Source: Allobosea sp. WAO (GTDB lineage: Bacteria > Pseudomonadota > Alphaproteobacteria > Rhizobiales > Beijerinckiaceae). From it: 64,000 nt of DNA. Positions 1 to 8,338 of the stretch are shown here, one piece after another; the first letter of the stretch is position 1; each line of letters opens with the position of its first letter. The notes under the pieces are model-generated. The model saw only the letters and a list, made by a program, of their open reading frames with translations. It made no database searches and had not been told where the DNA came from. Where the stretch lies: positions 90,301 through 154,300 of the forward strand of contig NZ_JXTJ01000011.1 in the NCBI RefSeq assembly GCF_001509835.1, in the 5' to 3' direction. Made by a program: the position numbers and the translations under genes.

Positions 1-172
1 CCGGCAGGTTCTCGACATAGCCCAGCCGCTGCGCCGCCTCGCGCACCATGAGCTTCATGCGCTGGCTGATGCGCGGATCATCGGCGAGGGCCCGGCCGAC
101 CGTGGAGACGGCGACGCCGAGGCTTTCCGCCACCTGCCGCGCCGTCACCATGCCCGGCCCGCGCGTTGGCAT
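1..172 (-). CDS. LacI-family transcriptional regulator, N-terminal part (runs off the window)
   Basis: Only the first 57 codons are in the window. They encode the DNA-binding head of a LacI/GalR repressor: the stretch ARQVAESLGVAVSTVGRAL is the helix-turn-helix, followed by the usual hinge-side sequence with DDPRIS and LGY. I place the start at ATG 172, five bases past the TAA stop of the upstream dehydrogenase; ATG at 151 is an alternative. It is the last visible gene of the kinase-enolase-dehydrogenase operon, so it is probably the local, effector-responsive repressor. The ligand-binding domain is outside the window, so the effector cannot be judged. Confidence 0.85.
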   Translation of the reverse strand, partial: MPTRGPGMVTARQVAESLGVAVSTVGRALADDPRISQRMKLMVREAAQRLGYVENLP

Positions 173-176
173 CGGC

Positions 177-1130
177 TTAGGCCGCAGCTTCGGGCGCGAT
201 CTGGTGCAGCAGGGGTTCGCCGGCCGCGAGGCGGCGGCAATTCTCCAGCGCCACGGCGAGGCTGCGTTCGAAGGTCTGCGGCGTCAGCCAGGCGATATGC
301 GGCGTCGCGACCAGGGTCGGGCAGGCGGCGAGAGGGCCGGGCTCCGTCATCGGCTCGCGCTCGAACACGTCGAGCCCGGCGCCGGCGAGATGGCCGCTCC
401 GCAGGGCCTCGGCGAGGGCGTTCTCGTCGATTAGCTCGCCGCGGGCGGTATTGATCAGGATTGCGCCCTTCTTCAATTGCGCGAGGCGCGCGCAATCGAA
501 CATCCCCCTGGTCTCGGCGGTCAGCGGCAGATGCAGCGAGAGGATGTCGCTCGTCGCCAGCACTTCGTCGAACGGCAGGGAAGTCGCCGCTGCATCCGGC
601 CTCAGGCTGCGGTTCCAGAAGCAGACCTCCGCGCCGAGCGCCTGTAAGGCCGGCGTCAGCCGCTGCGGCACGCCGCCATAGCCGACGAAGCCGATCCGGC
701 TGCCGCCGATCTCGCCGAGGCCGATCGCGTTCTCGACGCCGATCTGCCAGCCGCGTCCGGCGCGTGTCGCCGCGTCGAAGGCCGCGACCCGGCGCAAGGT
801 CGCGAGCATCAGCGCCAGCGTGTGCTCGGCGACCGCCGCCGTATTGGTTCCCGGCATGTTGGCGACGGCAACCCCGGCATCTGCCGCGGCGGCGCGGTCG
901 ATCGTGTTGACGCCGACGCCGATCTTCTGGATCAGCCGCAGTTTCGGCGCCATCGCGATCATCGCTGCGCTCACCGGCGTCAGCACGTGCAGCAGCACCT
1001 CGCAATCGGCAATCTCGCGGGCGAACCCAGCCTCGTCGCGCTGGTCGACGACGGCGATCCGCGGCGAGGCGACCTCAGCGAGCCGCGCTTGCAGGGCTGC
1101 GCCGGGCGAGAAATGGAACAGCGCCTTCAT
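177..1130 (-). CDS. D-isomer specific 2-hydroxyacid dehydrogenase
   Basis: 317 residues, typical for NAD(P)-dependent D-2-hydroxyacid dehydrogenases, which interconvert 2-oxo acids and D-2-hydroxy acids in the cytosol. The catalytic arginine lies in INTARGELIDENAL, the glutamate in DVFEREP and the histidine in VATPHIAWL. The nucleotide-binding turn reads VGYGGVP, with proline where the third glycine of GxGxxG usually stands, a small departure from the family. ATG 1130 begins MKALFHF and lies 4 nt after the stop of the enolase-like gene, so translation is probably coupled. The operon context suggests that it reduces or oxidises a product of the neighbouring enolase paralogue; the substrate cannot be read from sequence. 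Confidence 0.9.
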   Translation of the reverse strand: MKALFHFSPGAALQARLAEVASPRIAVVDQRDEAGFAREIADCEVLLHVLTPVSAAMIAMAPKLRLIQKIGVGVNTIDRAAAADAGVAVANMPGTNTAAVAEHTLALMLATLRRVAAFDAATRAGRGWQIGVENAIGLGEIGGSRIGFVGYGGVPQRLTPALQALGAEVCFWNRSLRPDAAATSLPFDEVLATSDILSLHLPLTAETRGMFDCARLAQLKKGAILINTARGELIDENALAEALRSGHLAGAGLDVFEREPMTEPGPLAACPTLVATPHIAWLTPQTFERSLAVALENCRRLAAGEPLLHQIAPEAAA

Positions 1131-1134
1131 CGGC

Positions 1135-2430
1135 TCAGCTCGGGCCGTGGGCGAAGGGCAGGGCGTGCCAGCCGGCGAAGCGCGCCTCGCTGCCGAGCTC
1201 TTCCTCAATGCGCAGCATCTCGTTCCATTTCGCCATGCGCTCGGAGCGGGTGAAGGAGCCGACCTTGAACTGGCCGGCATCCCAGCCGACCGCAAGATGG
1301 GCGATGGTGACGTCCTCGGTCTCGCCGGAGCGGGCCGAGACGATGGTACCGAAGCCGGCGGCCTTGCCGGCCTCGAGTGCGGCGCGGGTGCCGCTGACCG
1401 TGCCGGACTGGTTCGGCTTGATCAGTACGGCGTTCAGCGCCTTGCTCGCCGCCGCCGCCTCGACACGGCCCGCATTGGTGACGAGGAAATCATCGCCGAT
1501 GATCTGGCAGCGCTCGCCGTAGAGCGCGGTGAAGGCCTTGAAGCCCTCGGCATCATCCTCGGCCAGCGGGTCCTCGATCGAGATGATCGGGTAGCTCTCT
1601 AGCCAGCGGCCGAGCAGCGCGATCATCCCGGCGGAATCGAGCTCGCGTTGCTCCAGCGCCAGCTTGTAGGCGCCGTTGCGGCCGAATTCGGAGGCGGCGA
1701 TGTCGAGCGAGATCGCTACCTCCTCGCCGGGCTTGAAGCCGGCACTCTCGATGGCGCGCATCAGCGTGTCCAGCGCTTCCTCATTGGAGGCGAAGGCTGG
1801 CCAGAAGCCGCCCTCGTCGGCGACGCCCTGGAGCTTGCCGGCCTGCTTCATCAGCGCGCCGGCAGAGCGGTAGACCTCGGCCGTCCAGTCCAATGCCTGG
1901 GCGAAGGAATTCGCCGCCGGGCACATCACCATGAAGTCCTGCACGTCGACGCGCCGCGCCGCATGCGCGCCGCCGCCAAAAATCTGGATCTCCGGTACTG
2001 GGATGCGCACCGGCCTGCCACTCGACAAATGGCGCCAGAGCGGTTGCCCGCTCGCATTTGCCGCGGCATGCAGCACGGCCATCGAGGTCGCGACCACGGC
2101 ATTGCCGCCGAGCCGGCCGAGATTCTCCGAGCCGTCGAGCGCGATCAAGGCGGAGTCGATGGCAGCCTGATCGCCGGCGTCTCGTCCGGCGAGCGCCGCC
2201 GCGATCTCGCCATTGACCGCGGCGACCGCACCGGTGACGTCGAGCCCGCCAAAGGCTGCGCCGCCATCGCGCCGGTCGAGCGCCTCGCCGCTGCCGGTCG
2301 AGGCGCCGGCCGGTGCGATGGCGCGGCCGCGAACGCCGCTTTCAAGCACGACATCGGCTTCGACGGTCGGCCGTCCCCTGGAATCCCAGACCCGGCGGCC
2401 GCGGACGGCAGCAATCCTCGTATCGGTCAT
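1135..2430 (-). CDS. Enolase paralogue with altered active site
   Basis: 431 residues, full enolase length and fold. Retained are the catalytic-loop GASTG (Ser44), His156, Glu206, metal ligands Asp243, Glu286 and Asp313, the base Lys338 (LIKPNQ) and Lys389. Two substrate-pocket positions differ from glycolytic enolases: the invariant histidine of SHRSGETED is Ala366 (SARSGETED), and the glutamate of the IQEFM motif is Asp165 (VQDFM). True enolases are nearly invariant here, so this is probably a specialised dehydratase acting on another phosphorylated hydroxy acid rather than the housekeeping enzyme. It overlaps the kinase stop by ATGA and precedes a 2-hydroxyacid dehydrogenase by 4 nt. Automatic pipelines will likely call it eno. 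Confidence 0.85.
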   Translation of the reverse strand: MTDTRIAAVRGRRVWDSRGRPTVEADVVLESGVRGRAIAPAGASTGSGEALDRRDGGAAFGGLDVTGAVAAVNGEIAAALAGRDAGDQAAIDSALIALDGSENLGRLGGNAVVATSMAVLHAAANASGQPLWRHLSSGRPVRIPVPEIQIFGGGAHAARRVDVQDFMVMCPAANSFAQALDWTAEVYRSAGALMKQAGKLQGVADEGGFWPAFASNEEALDTLMRAIESAGFKPGEEVAISLDIAASEFGRNGAYKLALEQRELDSAGMIALLGRWLESYPIISIEDPLAEDDAEGFKAFTALYGERCQIIGDDFLVTNAGRVEAAAASKALNAVLIKPNQSGTVSGTRAALEAGKAAGFGTIVSARSGETEDVTIAHLAVGWDAGQFKVGSFTRSERMAKWNEMLRIEEELGSEARFAGWHALPFAHGPS

Positions 2431-3440
2431 CGGGAAATCTCCTCGGTCCAGAGCTGGCGGATGGCCGCAAGACGCGCCACCGGCTTTACGATCAGCGGGC
2501 GGGCGACACGCCGGATACGGTCCTTGTCGGCTTCCGCGGTGATGTATTCGGCCGGCGACTTGCCATCGACCCGCGCCAGGAACAGCGCCGGCAGCAGCCG
2601 TGCAACCCGCGCCTCGATTGCCGCGCGCGGTTCCCAGTCGACACCCGCGAGATAGTTCTCCGCCAGAGCGTCGAAGCAGGCGAGAAAGCCGGCGCTCGCG
2701 GAGGGCGTCCACAGGCACTTCAGCAGGAGATGGTTGAGGCAGAAGGCGAGATCGAAAGCCGGCTCACCATACCAGGCGCACTCGGCGTCGAGGATCACCG
2801 GGCCCTTTGGGCCGACCAGGATGTTCTTCGGGCTGATGTCGCCATGGACGAGCGCGACCTTGGCGGCGAGGGTCTCGCCGGCCAGTGCCATCAGGGGGGC
2901 TGCGAGGTCGGAATGGACGCGCGCCGTCGCCTCCAGATAGGGCTCGATGCGAATCGAGTGGAAGGTGTCGTCATTGGCGAAGCGCCGGGCGATCTCGGCC
3001 GAGCCATGCGTGCCGGCATGGATGGCCGCGATCACCGCCCCGAGCCTGGCCGCGAAGGCCGGATCGGCGCGGCCGGCCCGCAGCTCCTGCTTCCAGACAG
3101 GATGGTCGGCAGGATCGAGATAGCTCATCGCGAAGATGCCGGCCTCGGCATCGCTCGCGAGAATATCGGGCACGACATCGGGCAGGATGCGGCCGGCCGC
3201 CTTCAGCCACTCGACCTCGCTGGCATTGCGCGAGACCGGCGCCAGCCAGGTCTGAGCGACACGCAACTGCGCCAGCGCCTTCTTGACGACGAAGACCCGC
3301 CGGCCGTTCTCGCTCTCGACTTTCCAGATGTCGGAGGCGACGCCGCCCGTCAGCGGCATCAGGCGCGCGCGGGTGGGGTCATCGACCAGTCCCGTGACCC
3401 GCAGGAAGTCGGAGACGGTCTCTGCCGGAATCTGAGCCAA
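2427..3440 (-). CDS. APH/choline kinase-fold phosphotransferase (small-molecule kinase)
   Basis: 337 residues. The catalytic loop VHGDISPKNILV carries the HxDxxxxN motif of aminoglycoside phosphotransferase/MTR kinase-like enzymes, and ILDAECAWYGEPAFDLAF supplies the metal-binding acidic residues. The start is TTG at 3440, with GAGGGG a few bases upstream; no in-frame ATG fits. It overlaps the enolase-like gene by 4 nt and leads the operon. With an enolase paralogue and a hydroxyacid dehydrogenase downstream under a LacI regulator, the simplest reading is that it phosphorylates a sugar or sugar acid for catabolism, not that it gives antibiotic resistance. The substrate is unknown. Confidence 0.8.
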   Translation of the reverse strand: MAQIPAETVSDFLRVTGLVDDPTRARLMPLTGGVASDIWKVESENGRRVFVVKKALAQLRVAQTWLAPVSRNASEVEWLKAAGRILPDVVPDILASDAEAGIFAMSYLDPADHPVWKQELRAGRADPAFAARLGAVIAAIHAGTHGSAEIARRFANDDTFHSIRIEPYLEATARVHSDLAAPLMALAGETLAAKVALVHGDISPKNILVGPKGPVILDAECAWYGEPAFDLAFCLNHLLLKCLWTPSASAGFLACFDALAENYLAGVDWEPRAAIEARVARLLPALFLARVDGKSPAEYITAEADKDRIRRVARPLIVKPVARLAAIRQLWTEEISR

Positions 3441-3800
3441 CTCGCCCCTCGCATTTATCGCATGATGCTGTGCTAACGATAGCGCAACGCTTGTCGCAAT
3501 GGCCCGATCGTAGGCGCTCCTGTCAAGCGCCAGTCATGCGTCGGCGCCATGCTGGCCGGCGTTTTGCGGGCCGAGATCGCCCTGTTCAGGCTTTGCCGGC
3601 AGCGGCGAAGGTTTGCGGAATGGCGCCGGGGACGGCAGATTGCCGTTTCGGCAGGGGCGGTCCGGCGATTCGGGAAACCCCGGGGATGGCCCGCCGACTG
3701 TAGAGCTAGGAGGCTTGCGGCCGTCCTTGCGGTGCCCGGATGGGCGCCCGGACGGCGGATGTCCGCGAGCCGGTTGGAAACCACGATCGTGCGAGAGGTG
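3441..3800. promoter_or_regulatory. Intergenic region with kinase-operon promoter and possible LacI operator
   Basis: The 360 bp between the minus-strand kinase operon and the plus-strand lipoprotein must hold both promoters. The short symmetric AGCG-CAA-CGCT at 3481-3491, about 40 bp upstream of the kinase TTG, is a possible LacI-family operator; the assignment is weak. GGCGCT-N7-AGCGCC at 3513-3531 can form a small hairpin. I see no gene in it. Confidence 0.35.
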
Positions 3801-4097
3801 ATGATGACACGCGCTTTCCGTTTTACCGCCGTTGCGGCCCTCGCGGCTTTGGCTGCGGGCTGCGTCTCGCAGTCGCGGCAGGTCGCTCCGCAGGTCTCCC
3901 CGCAAGCCAAGCGCATCGTCAGCGACGGTGCCGGCGGTTATGTCTTGCCTGACGGCACCCGCGTGCAGGTCGACCCCGCCGGCGGCTTCACCTTGCCCAA
4001 CGGAGCCTATGTCCGCCGCGACGCTTCGGGTGCCCTGAACCTGCCGAATGGATCGCGCTGCGTTCCTGACAGCCGCAGCAGCTTCGCCTGCCCCTGA
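3801..4097 (+). CDS. Small secreted lipoprotein with LP(D/N)G repeats
   Basis: 98 residues. The N-terminus has basic residues, a hydrophobic core and the lipobox LAAGC, making Cys21 the probable lipidated residue. The mature part carries three copies of a short unit with the core YVLPDGTRV, FTLPNGAYV and LNLPNGSRC. The start ATG 3801 (or 3804) follows GAGAGG. It stands alone between operons. Small alphaproteobacterial envelope lipoproteins of this kind are common and mostly uncharacterised; I do not assign a function. Confidence 0.75.
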   Translation: MMTRAFRFTAVAALAALAAGCVSQSRQVAPQVSPQAKRIVSDGAGGYVLPDGTRVQVDPAGGFTLPNGAYVRRDASGALNLPNGSRCVPDSRSSFACP

Positions 4098-4099
4098 CG

Positions 4100-4172
4100 G
4101 AGGAGTTCAGCCTCCTCGATCGCCGTCTCGGCTTTCGTTGGACGATCAAGGGCGCGACGCAAAGTCGCGCCC
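4100..4172 (+). terminator. Two stem-loops after the lipoprotein gene
   Basis: GAGGAG-N6-CTCCTC (4100-4117) starts 2 nt after the lipoprotein stop. A second perfect 9-bp stem, GGGCGCGAC-gcaaa-GTCGCGCCC, spans 4150-4172. Neither is followed by a long T run, but their position after a monocistronic gene and before the nap promoter region suits transcription termination. Confidence 0.45.
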
Positions 4173-4390
4173 AAAGCGTGCGAAGCCATAAAATCGGTAT
4201 TTTGAAGGTATATTTGCGAGTCTGACTGACTCTGCATCCGTTGGCCGCCTCGGATACGGGCTTCCCCGCGGGAAATTCGCGCCTGGACGGCTGGACAGTG
4301 TCGCCTCCCGGTCACATACTCACATTAGAAAAGATACAGTTTGAGGCCCAGTTAGCGAGGCGTATGGCCTGCGATCGGGGAGCTGCGGCG

Positions 4391-4570
4391 ATGTCCGAGA
4401 ATGTCAGTGCTGGAACTGGTGAGACCCGCACCCGGCGCGATGAGATCCTGGCATTCATCATCCTTGCCGTCGTGATCTGGCCGCTCATCGCCGTTGGCGT
4501 CGTCGGCGGCTACGGCTTCCTCGTCTGGATGTCGCAACTGGTCTTCGGACCGCCCGGCCCTCCGGCGTGA
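4391..4570 (+). CDS. napE: Periplasmic nitrate reductase small membrane protein NapE
   Basis: 59 residues with one strong transmembrane segment (ILAFIILAVVIWPLIAVGVV) after a short charged head and a proline-rich tail, as in alphaproteobacterial NapE. The role of NapE is poorly defined, but it is typically the first gene of nap operons in Paracoccus and rhizobia. ATG 4391 has GGGGAG about 10 nt upstream; the reading frame is open further upstream without NapE similarity. NapF follows after 10 nt. Confidence 0.85.
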   Translation: MSENVSAGTGETRTRRDEILAFIILAVVIWPLIAVGVVGGYGFLVWMSQLVFGPPGPPA

Positions 4571-4580
4571 GGCGCCGGTC

Positions 4581-5090
4581 ATGGCCACCGAAACCCCGGA
4601 TCTCGGCAGACGCGGCTTCCTGACGGGGCGTCTTGCGCCGCCGCGCGACGCCGTCCAGCCACCCTGGACCCGCTTCGAGAAACTTGCAGCCGCCTGCACC
4701 GGGTGCGGCGCCTGCATCGACGCCTGCCCGCAGGCGATCGTCCGTATGGGCCCGGGGCGCTGGCCCCAGATCGATTTCAGCCGCAATGAATGCACCTTCT
4801 GCGGCAAATGCGCGGAGGCCTGCCCCGAGCCGGTGTTCGACCGGGCCTTGCCGGCCTTCCCACATGTGGTCTCGATCGGCGAGGCCTGTTTCGCCGTGCG
4901 CGGCGTGGTCTGCCAGAGCTGTGGCGATGCCTGTCCCGAGGGCGCGATCCGCTTCCGCCCCCGGCTCGGCGGGCCGGCGCTACCTTCGCTCGACGCTGAT
5001 CGCTGCAACAGCTGCGGCGCCTGCGTCTCGACCTGCCCTGCGGACGCGATCGTCATGGCGGCCCCGCTGGTGGAGGCAGCCCATGCCTGA
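4581..5090 (+). CDS. napF: Ferredoxin-type protein NapF
   Basis: 169 residues carrying Cys motifs for several [4Fe-4S] clusters: CTGCGACIDACPQ, CTFCGKCAEACPE, CQSCGDACPEG and CNSCGACVSTCPA. The N-terminal GRRGFLTGR resembles the start of other NapF proteins. NapF is a cytoplasmic iron-sulfur protein that acts on NapA before export. It starts at ATG 4581 and overlaps napD by 8 nt. Confidence 0.92.
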   Translation: MATETPDLGRRGFLTGRLAPPRDAVQPPWTRFEKLAAACTGCGACIDACPQAIVRMGPGRWPQIDFSRNECTFCGKCAEACPEPVFDRALPAFPHVVSIGEACFAVRGVVCQSCGDACPEGAIRFRPRLGGPALPSLDADRCNSCGACVSTCPADAIVMAAPLVEAAHA

Positions 5091-5361
5091 GCGTACACAA
5101 GCCGGCCTCGTCCACATCTCGAGCGCCGTGGTCTCGGCCTTTCCGGAGCGCTGCGCCGAGGTGGTCGCCCGGATCGAAGCCATGCCCGACACCGAGGTCC
5201 ATCGGGTCGAGGGCGGCAAGATCGTGATCGTCATGGAAGGCGCGAGCACCGGCGAGATCGGTGGGCGCCTTACCGAGATCGCGCTTCTCGACGGCGTTCT
5301 GTCCGCCAACATGGTTTTCGAACAGATCGAAGAACTCGACGACATCGGAGTGAACTCATGA
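5083..5361 (+). CDS. napD: NapA-specific chaperone NapD
   Basis: 92 residues of the NapD fold (VHISSAVVSAFPERCAEV near the N-terminus). NapD is a small cytoplasmic protein that binds the Tat signal peptide of NapA and delays export until the molybdenum cofactor is loaded. ATG 5083 lies inside the end of napF, and the stop overlaps the napA ATG by 4 nt, so chaperone and client are translationally coupled. Confidence 0.92.
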   Translation: MPERTQAGLVHISSAVVSAFPERCAEVVARIEAMPDTEVHRVEGGKIVIVMEGASTGEIGGRLTEIALLDGVLSANMVFEQIEELDDIGVNS

Positions 5362-7859
5362 CCCTGTCCCGTCGCGAGATGCTGAAGGCACAGGCGGCCG
5401 GCGTTGCCGCTCTGGCCGCCAATATGAGCGTTCCCGCCGAGGCCCAGCCGGTCACCGGCGGCGTCGACAGCCTCCAGATCAAATGGTCGAAGGCGCCCTG
5501 TCGCTTCTGCGGCACCGGTTGCGGCGTCATGGTCGGCGTCAAGGAAGGCAAGGTCATCGCCACCCACGGCGACATGAAGGCCGACGTCAACCGCGGCCTC
5601 AACTGCATCAAGGGCTATTTCCTCTCCAAGATCATGTATGGCAGCGACCGGCTGACCCAGCCGCTGCTGCGCAAGAAGAACGGCGTCTACGCCAAGGACG
5701 GCGAGTTCACGCCGGTCTCCTGGCAGGAAGCCTTCGACACCATGGCCACCAAGGCCAAGGAGACGCTGAAGGCCAAGGGGCCGACGGCGCTCGGCATGTT
5801 CGGCTCAGGCCAGTGGACGATCTTTGAGGGCTATGCCGCTACCAAGCTGATGCGGGCCGGCTTCCGCTCGAACAATCTCGATCCGAATGCACGCCACTGC
5901 ATGGCCTCGGCCGCCTATGCCTTCATGCGCACCTTCGGCATGGACGAGCCGATGGGCTGCTATGACGATTTCGAGCATGCCGACGCCTTCGTGCTCTGGG
6001 GCTCGAACATGGCGGAGATGCACCCGATCCTCTGGACGAGGGTGACCGACCGGCGGCTCGGCCAGCCGCATGTCAAGGTCGCGGTGCTCTCGACCTTCAC
6101 CCATCGCAGCTCCGACCTCGCCGACATTCCGATCGTCTTCAAGCCGGGCACGGACCTCGCGATCCTGAACTACATCGCCAACCACATCATCTCGACCGGA
6201 CGGGTGAACAAGGAGTTCGTCGAGAAGCACACCACCTTCGTCAAGGGCGCGACCGAGATCGGCTATGGCCTGCGGCCGGATGATCCGCGCGAGGTCAAGG
6301 CCAGGAAGGCGGCTGATCCCGGCGCGACCACGCCGAGCGACTTCCAGGCCTATGCCGACTTCGTCAAGGACTATACGCTGGAGAAGGTCTCGGCGCTGAC
6401 CGGGGTCGAGCCCGGTTTCCTGCAGCAGCTCGCCGAGCTCTATGCCGACCCCAAGCGCAAGGTCGTCTCGTTCTGGACTATGGGCTTCAACCAGCATGTG
6501 CGCGGCGTCTGGGCCAACCAGCTCGTCTACAACCTGCACCTGCTCACCGGTAAGATCTCCGAGCCCGGCAACAGCCCGTTCTCGCTGACCGGCCAGCCCT
6601 CGGCCTGCGGCACGGCGCGCGAGGTCGGCACCTTCGCCCACCGCCTGCCGGCGGACATGACGGTGACCAACCCCGAGCATCGCAAGCACACAGAGGAGAT
6701 CTGGCGCGTCCCGCCCGGCATCATCCCGGACAAGCCCGGCTACCACGCCGTCGAGCAGGACCGGATGCTCAAGGACGGTAAGCTCAATTTCTACTGGATC
6801 CAGGTCAACAACAACCTCCAGGCGGCTCCCAACAGCTCCGGCGAGACCTATCCGGGCTATCGCAATCCCGAGAACTTCATCGTCGTCTCCGACGCCTACC
6901 CGACCGTCACCGCGATGGCGGCGGATCTGATCCTGCCGGCGGCGATGTGGGTCGAGAAGGAGGGCGCCTACGGCAATGCCGAGCGGCGCACCCATGTCTG
7001 GCACCAGCTCGTCAATGCGCCCGGCCAGGCCCGCTCCGATCTCTGGCAGCTGATGGAGTTCTCCAAGCGCTTCACCACCGACGAGGTCTGGCCGCCGGAG
7101 ATCCTCGACGCCAATCCGAACTATCGCGGCAAGACCCTGTTCGACGTGCTGTTCCGCAACGGCAATGTCGACAAGTTCCCGCTCTCGGAGACCAGCCCCG
7201 AATACGAGAACCAGGAATCCAAGGATTTCGGCTTCTACGTCCACAAGGGCCTGTTCGAGGAATACGCCACCTTCGGCCGCGGCCATGGCCATGATCTCGG
7301 ACCGTACGAGCTCTATCACGAGGTCCGCGGCCTGCGCTGGCCGGTGGTCGACGGCAAGGAGACGCTCTGGCGCTATCGCGAGGGCCTCGACCCCTATGTG
7401 AAGCCGGGCAAGGGCGTCGAGTTCTACGGCAACAAGGACGGCAAGGCCCGCATCATCGCGGTGCCCTACGAGCCGCCGGCGGAATCGCCGGATGGCGAAT
7501 ACGACCTCTGGCTGGTCACCGGCCGCGTGCTCGAGCACTGGCATTCCGGCTCGATGACGATGCGCGTGCCCGAGCTCTACAAGGCCTTCCCGGGGGCGCG
7601 CTGCTTCATGCATCCCGAGGACGCCCGCAAGCGCGGGCTCAACCAGGGCGCCGAGATCAGGCTGATCTCGCGGCGCGGCGAGATGCGCACCCGTGTCGAG
7701 ACCCGCGGGCGCAACCGCATGCCGCCCGGCGTCGTCTTCGTGCCCTGGTTCGACGCCAGCCAGCTGATCAACAAGACGACGCTCGACGCCACAGATCCCA
7801 TCTCCAAGCAGACGGATTTCAAGAAATGCGCGGTCAAGATCGTTCCGGTCACCGCCTGA
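5358..7859 (+). CDS. napA: Periplasmic nitrate reductase catalytic subunit NapA
   Basis: 833 residues, as expected for NapA. A Tat signal (SRREMLK then a hydrophobic stretch to about residue 30) precedes the [4Fe-4S] motif Cys48-Cys51-Cys55...Cys83. Cys181 in DPNARHCM is the predicted Mo-coordinating residue, followed by molybdopterin-binding regions such as FWTMGFNQHVRG and the C-terminal WHSGSMT. It reduces nitrate to nitrite in the periplasm with electrons from NapB/NapC. The gene overlaps napB (TGATG). No truncation is visible. Confidence 0.97.
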   Translation: MTLSRREMLKAQAAGVAALAANMSVPAEAQPVTGGVDSLQIKWSKAPCRFCGTGCGVMVGVKEGKVIATHGDMKADVNRGLNCIKGYFLSKIMYGSDRLTQPLLRKKNGVYAKDGEFTPVSWQEAFDTMATKAKETLKAKGPTALGMFGSGQWTIFEGYAATKLMRAGFRSNNLDPNARHCMASAAYAFMRTFGMDEPMGCYDDFEHADAFVLWGSNMAEMHPILWTRVTDRRLGQPHVKVAVLSTFTHRSSDLADIPIVFKPGTDLAILNYIANHIISTGRVNKEFVEKHTTFVKGATEIGYGLRPDDPREVKARKAADPGATTPSDFQAYADFVKDYTLEKVSALTGVEPGFLQQLAELYADPKRKVVSFWTMGFNQHVRGVWANQLVYNLHLLTGKISEPGNSPFSLTGQPSACGTAREVGTFAHRLPADMTVTNPEHRKHTEEIWRVPPGIIPDKPGYHAVEQDRMLKDGKLNFYWIQVNNNLQAAPNSSGETYPGYRNPENFIVVSDAYPTVTAMAADLILPAAMWVEKEGAYGNAERRTHVWHQLVNAPGQARSDLWQLMEFSKRFTTDEVWPPEILDANPNYRGKTLFDVLFRNGNVDKFPLSETSPEYENQESKDFGFYVHKGLFEEYATFGRGHGHDLGPYELYHEVRGLRWPVVDGKETLWRYREGLDPYVKPGKGVEFYGNKDGKARIIAVPYEPPAESPDGEYDLWLVTGRVLEHWHSGSMTMRVPELYKAFPGARCFMHPEDARKRGLNQGAEIRLISRRGEMRTRVETRGRNRMPPGVVFVPWFDASQLINKTTLDATDPISKQTDFKKCAVKIVPVTA

Positions 7860-8329
7860 TGCGCGCGCGGACCGTTCTCGGGGCCGCGCTGGCGGCCTGC
7901 ATCGTCCTGGTCTTCGGGGCGGCCTTCTCGCAGGAGGGCGCGCCGGTGAAGATCGTCCCGCGGCTGACCGGTACGGCCCAGCCCATGGAACTCGACAGGG
8001 TCCCGGCGCTTGGCCGGCCGATCGTCGACGACGTCAAGCGCATGCGGAATTATCCCGAGCAGCCCCCGGTGATCCCGCATTCGATCGATGGCTACCAGCT
8101 GACGCTGAACACCAATCGCTGCATGGACTGCCACAAGCGCGAATTCACCGAGGGCTCTGGCGCCCCGATGATCAGCATCACGCATTTCCAGGATCGCGAC
8201 GGTCAGGTTCTCTCCGACGTGACGCCGCGGCGCTATTTCTGCACCGCCTGCCATGTCCAGCAGACCGATGTGCCGCCTTTGGTCCAGAATACCTTCCAGG
8301 ACGCCAAAGACATTGGCCGCAAGCGGTAA
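7859..8329 (+). CDS. napB: Periplasmic nitrate reductase dihaem cytochrome c NapB
   Basis: 156 residues with an N-terminal Sec signal ending near residue 24 (AAFSQEG) and two haem-binding motifs, CMDCH (Cys88) and CTACH (Cys128). It passes electrons from the membrane quinol dehydrogenase NapC to NapA. I use ATG 7859, which overlaps the napA stop and gives a compact signal peptide; an in-frame start 33 nt upstream would lie inside napA. napC follows after 9 nt. Confidence 0.95.
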   Translation: MRARTVLGAALAACIVLVFGAAFSQEGAPVKIVPRLTGTAQPMELDRVPALGRPIVDDVKRMRNYPEQPPVIPHSIDGYQLTLNTNRCMDCHKREFTEGSGAPMISITHFQDRDGQVLSDVTPRRYFCTACHVQQTDVPPLVQNTFQDAKDIGRKR

Positions 8330-8338
8330 CGGGGCGGC

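Noticed and set aside
2427..3440. Aminoglycoside resistance gene
   Set aside because: APH fold is clear, but operon context with an enolase paralogue and dehydrogenase points to a metabolic kinase.
5805..7613. 602-codon minus-strand open frame inside napA
   Set aside because: Antisense shadow of napA, which has all its cofactor motifs in the plus frame.
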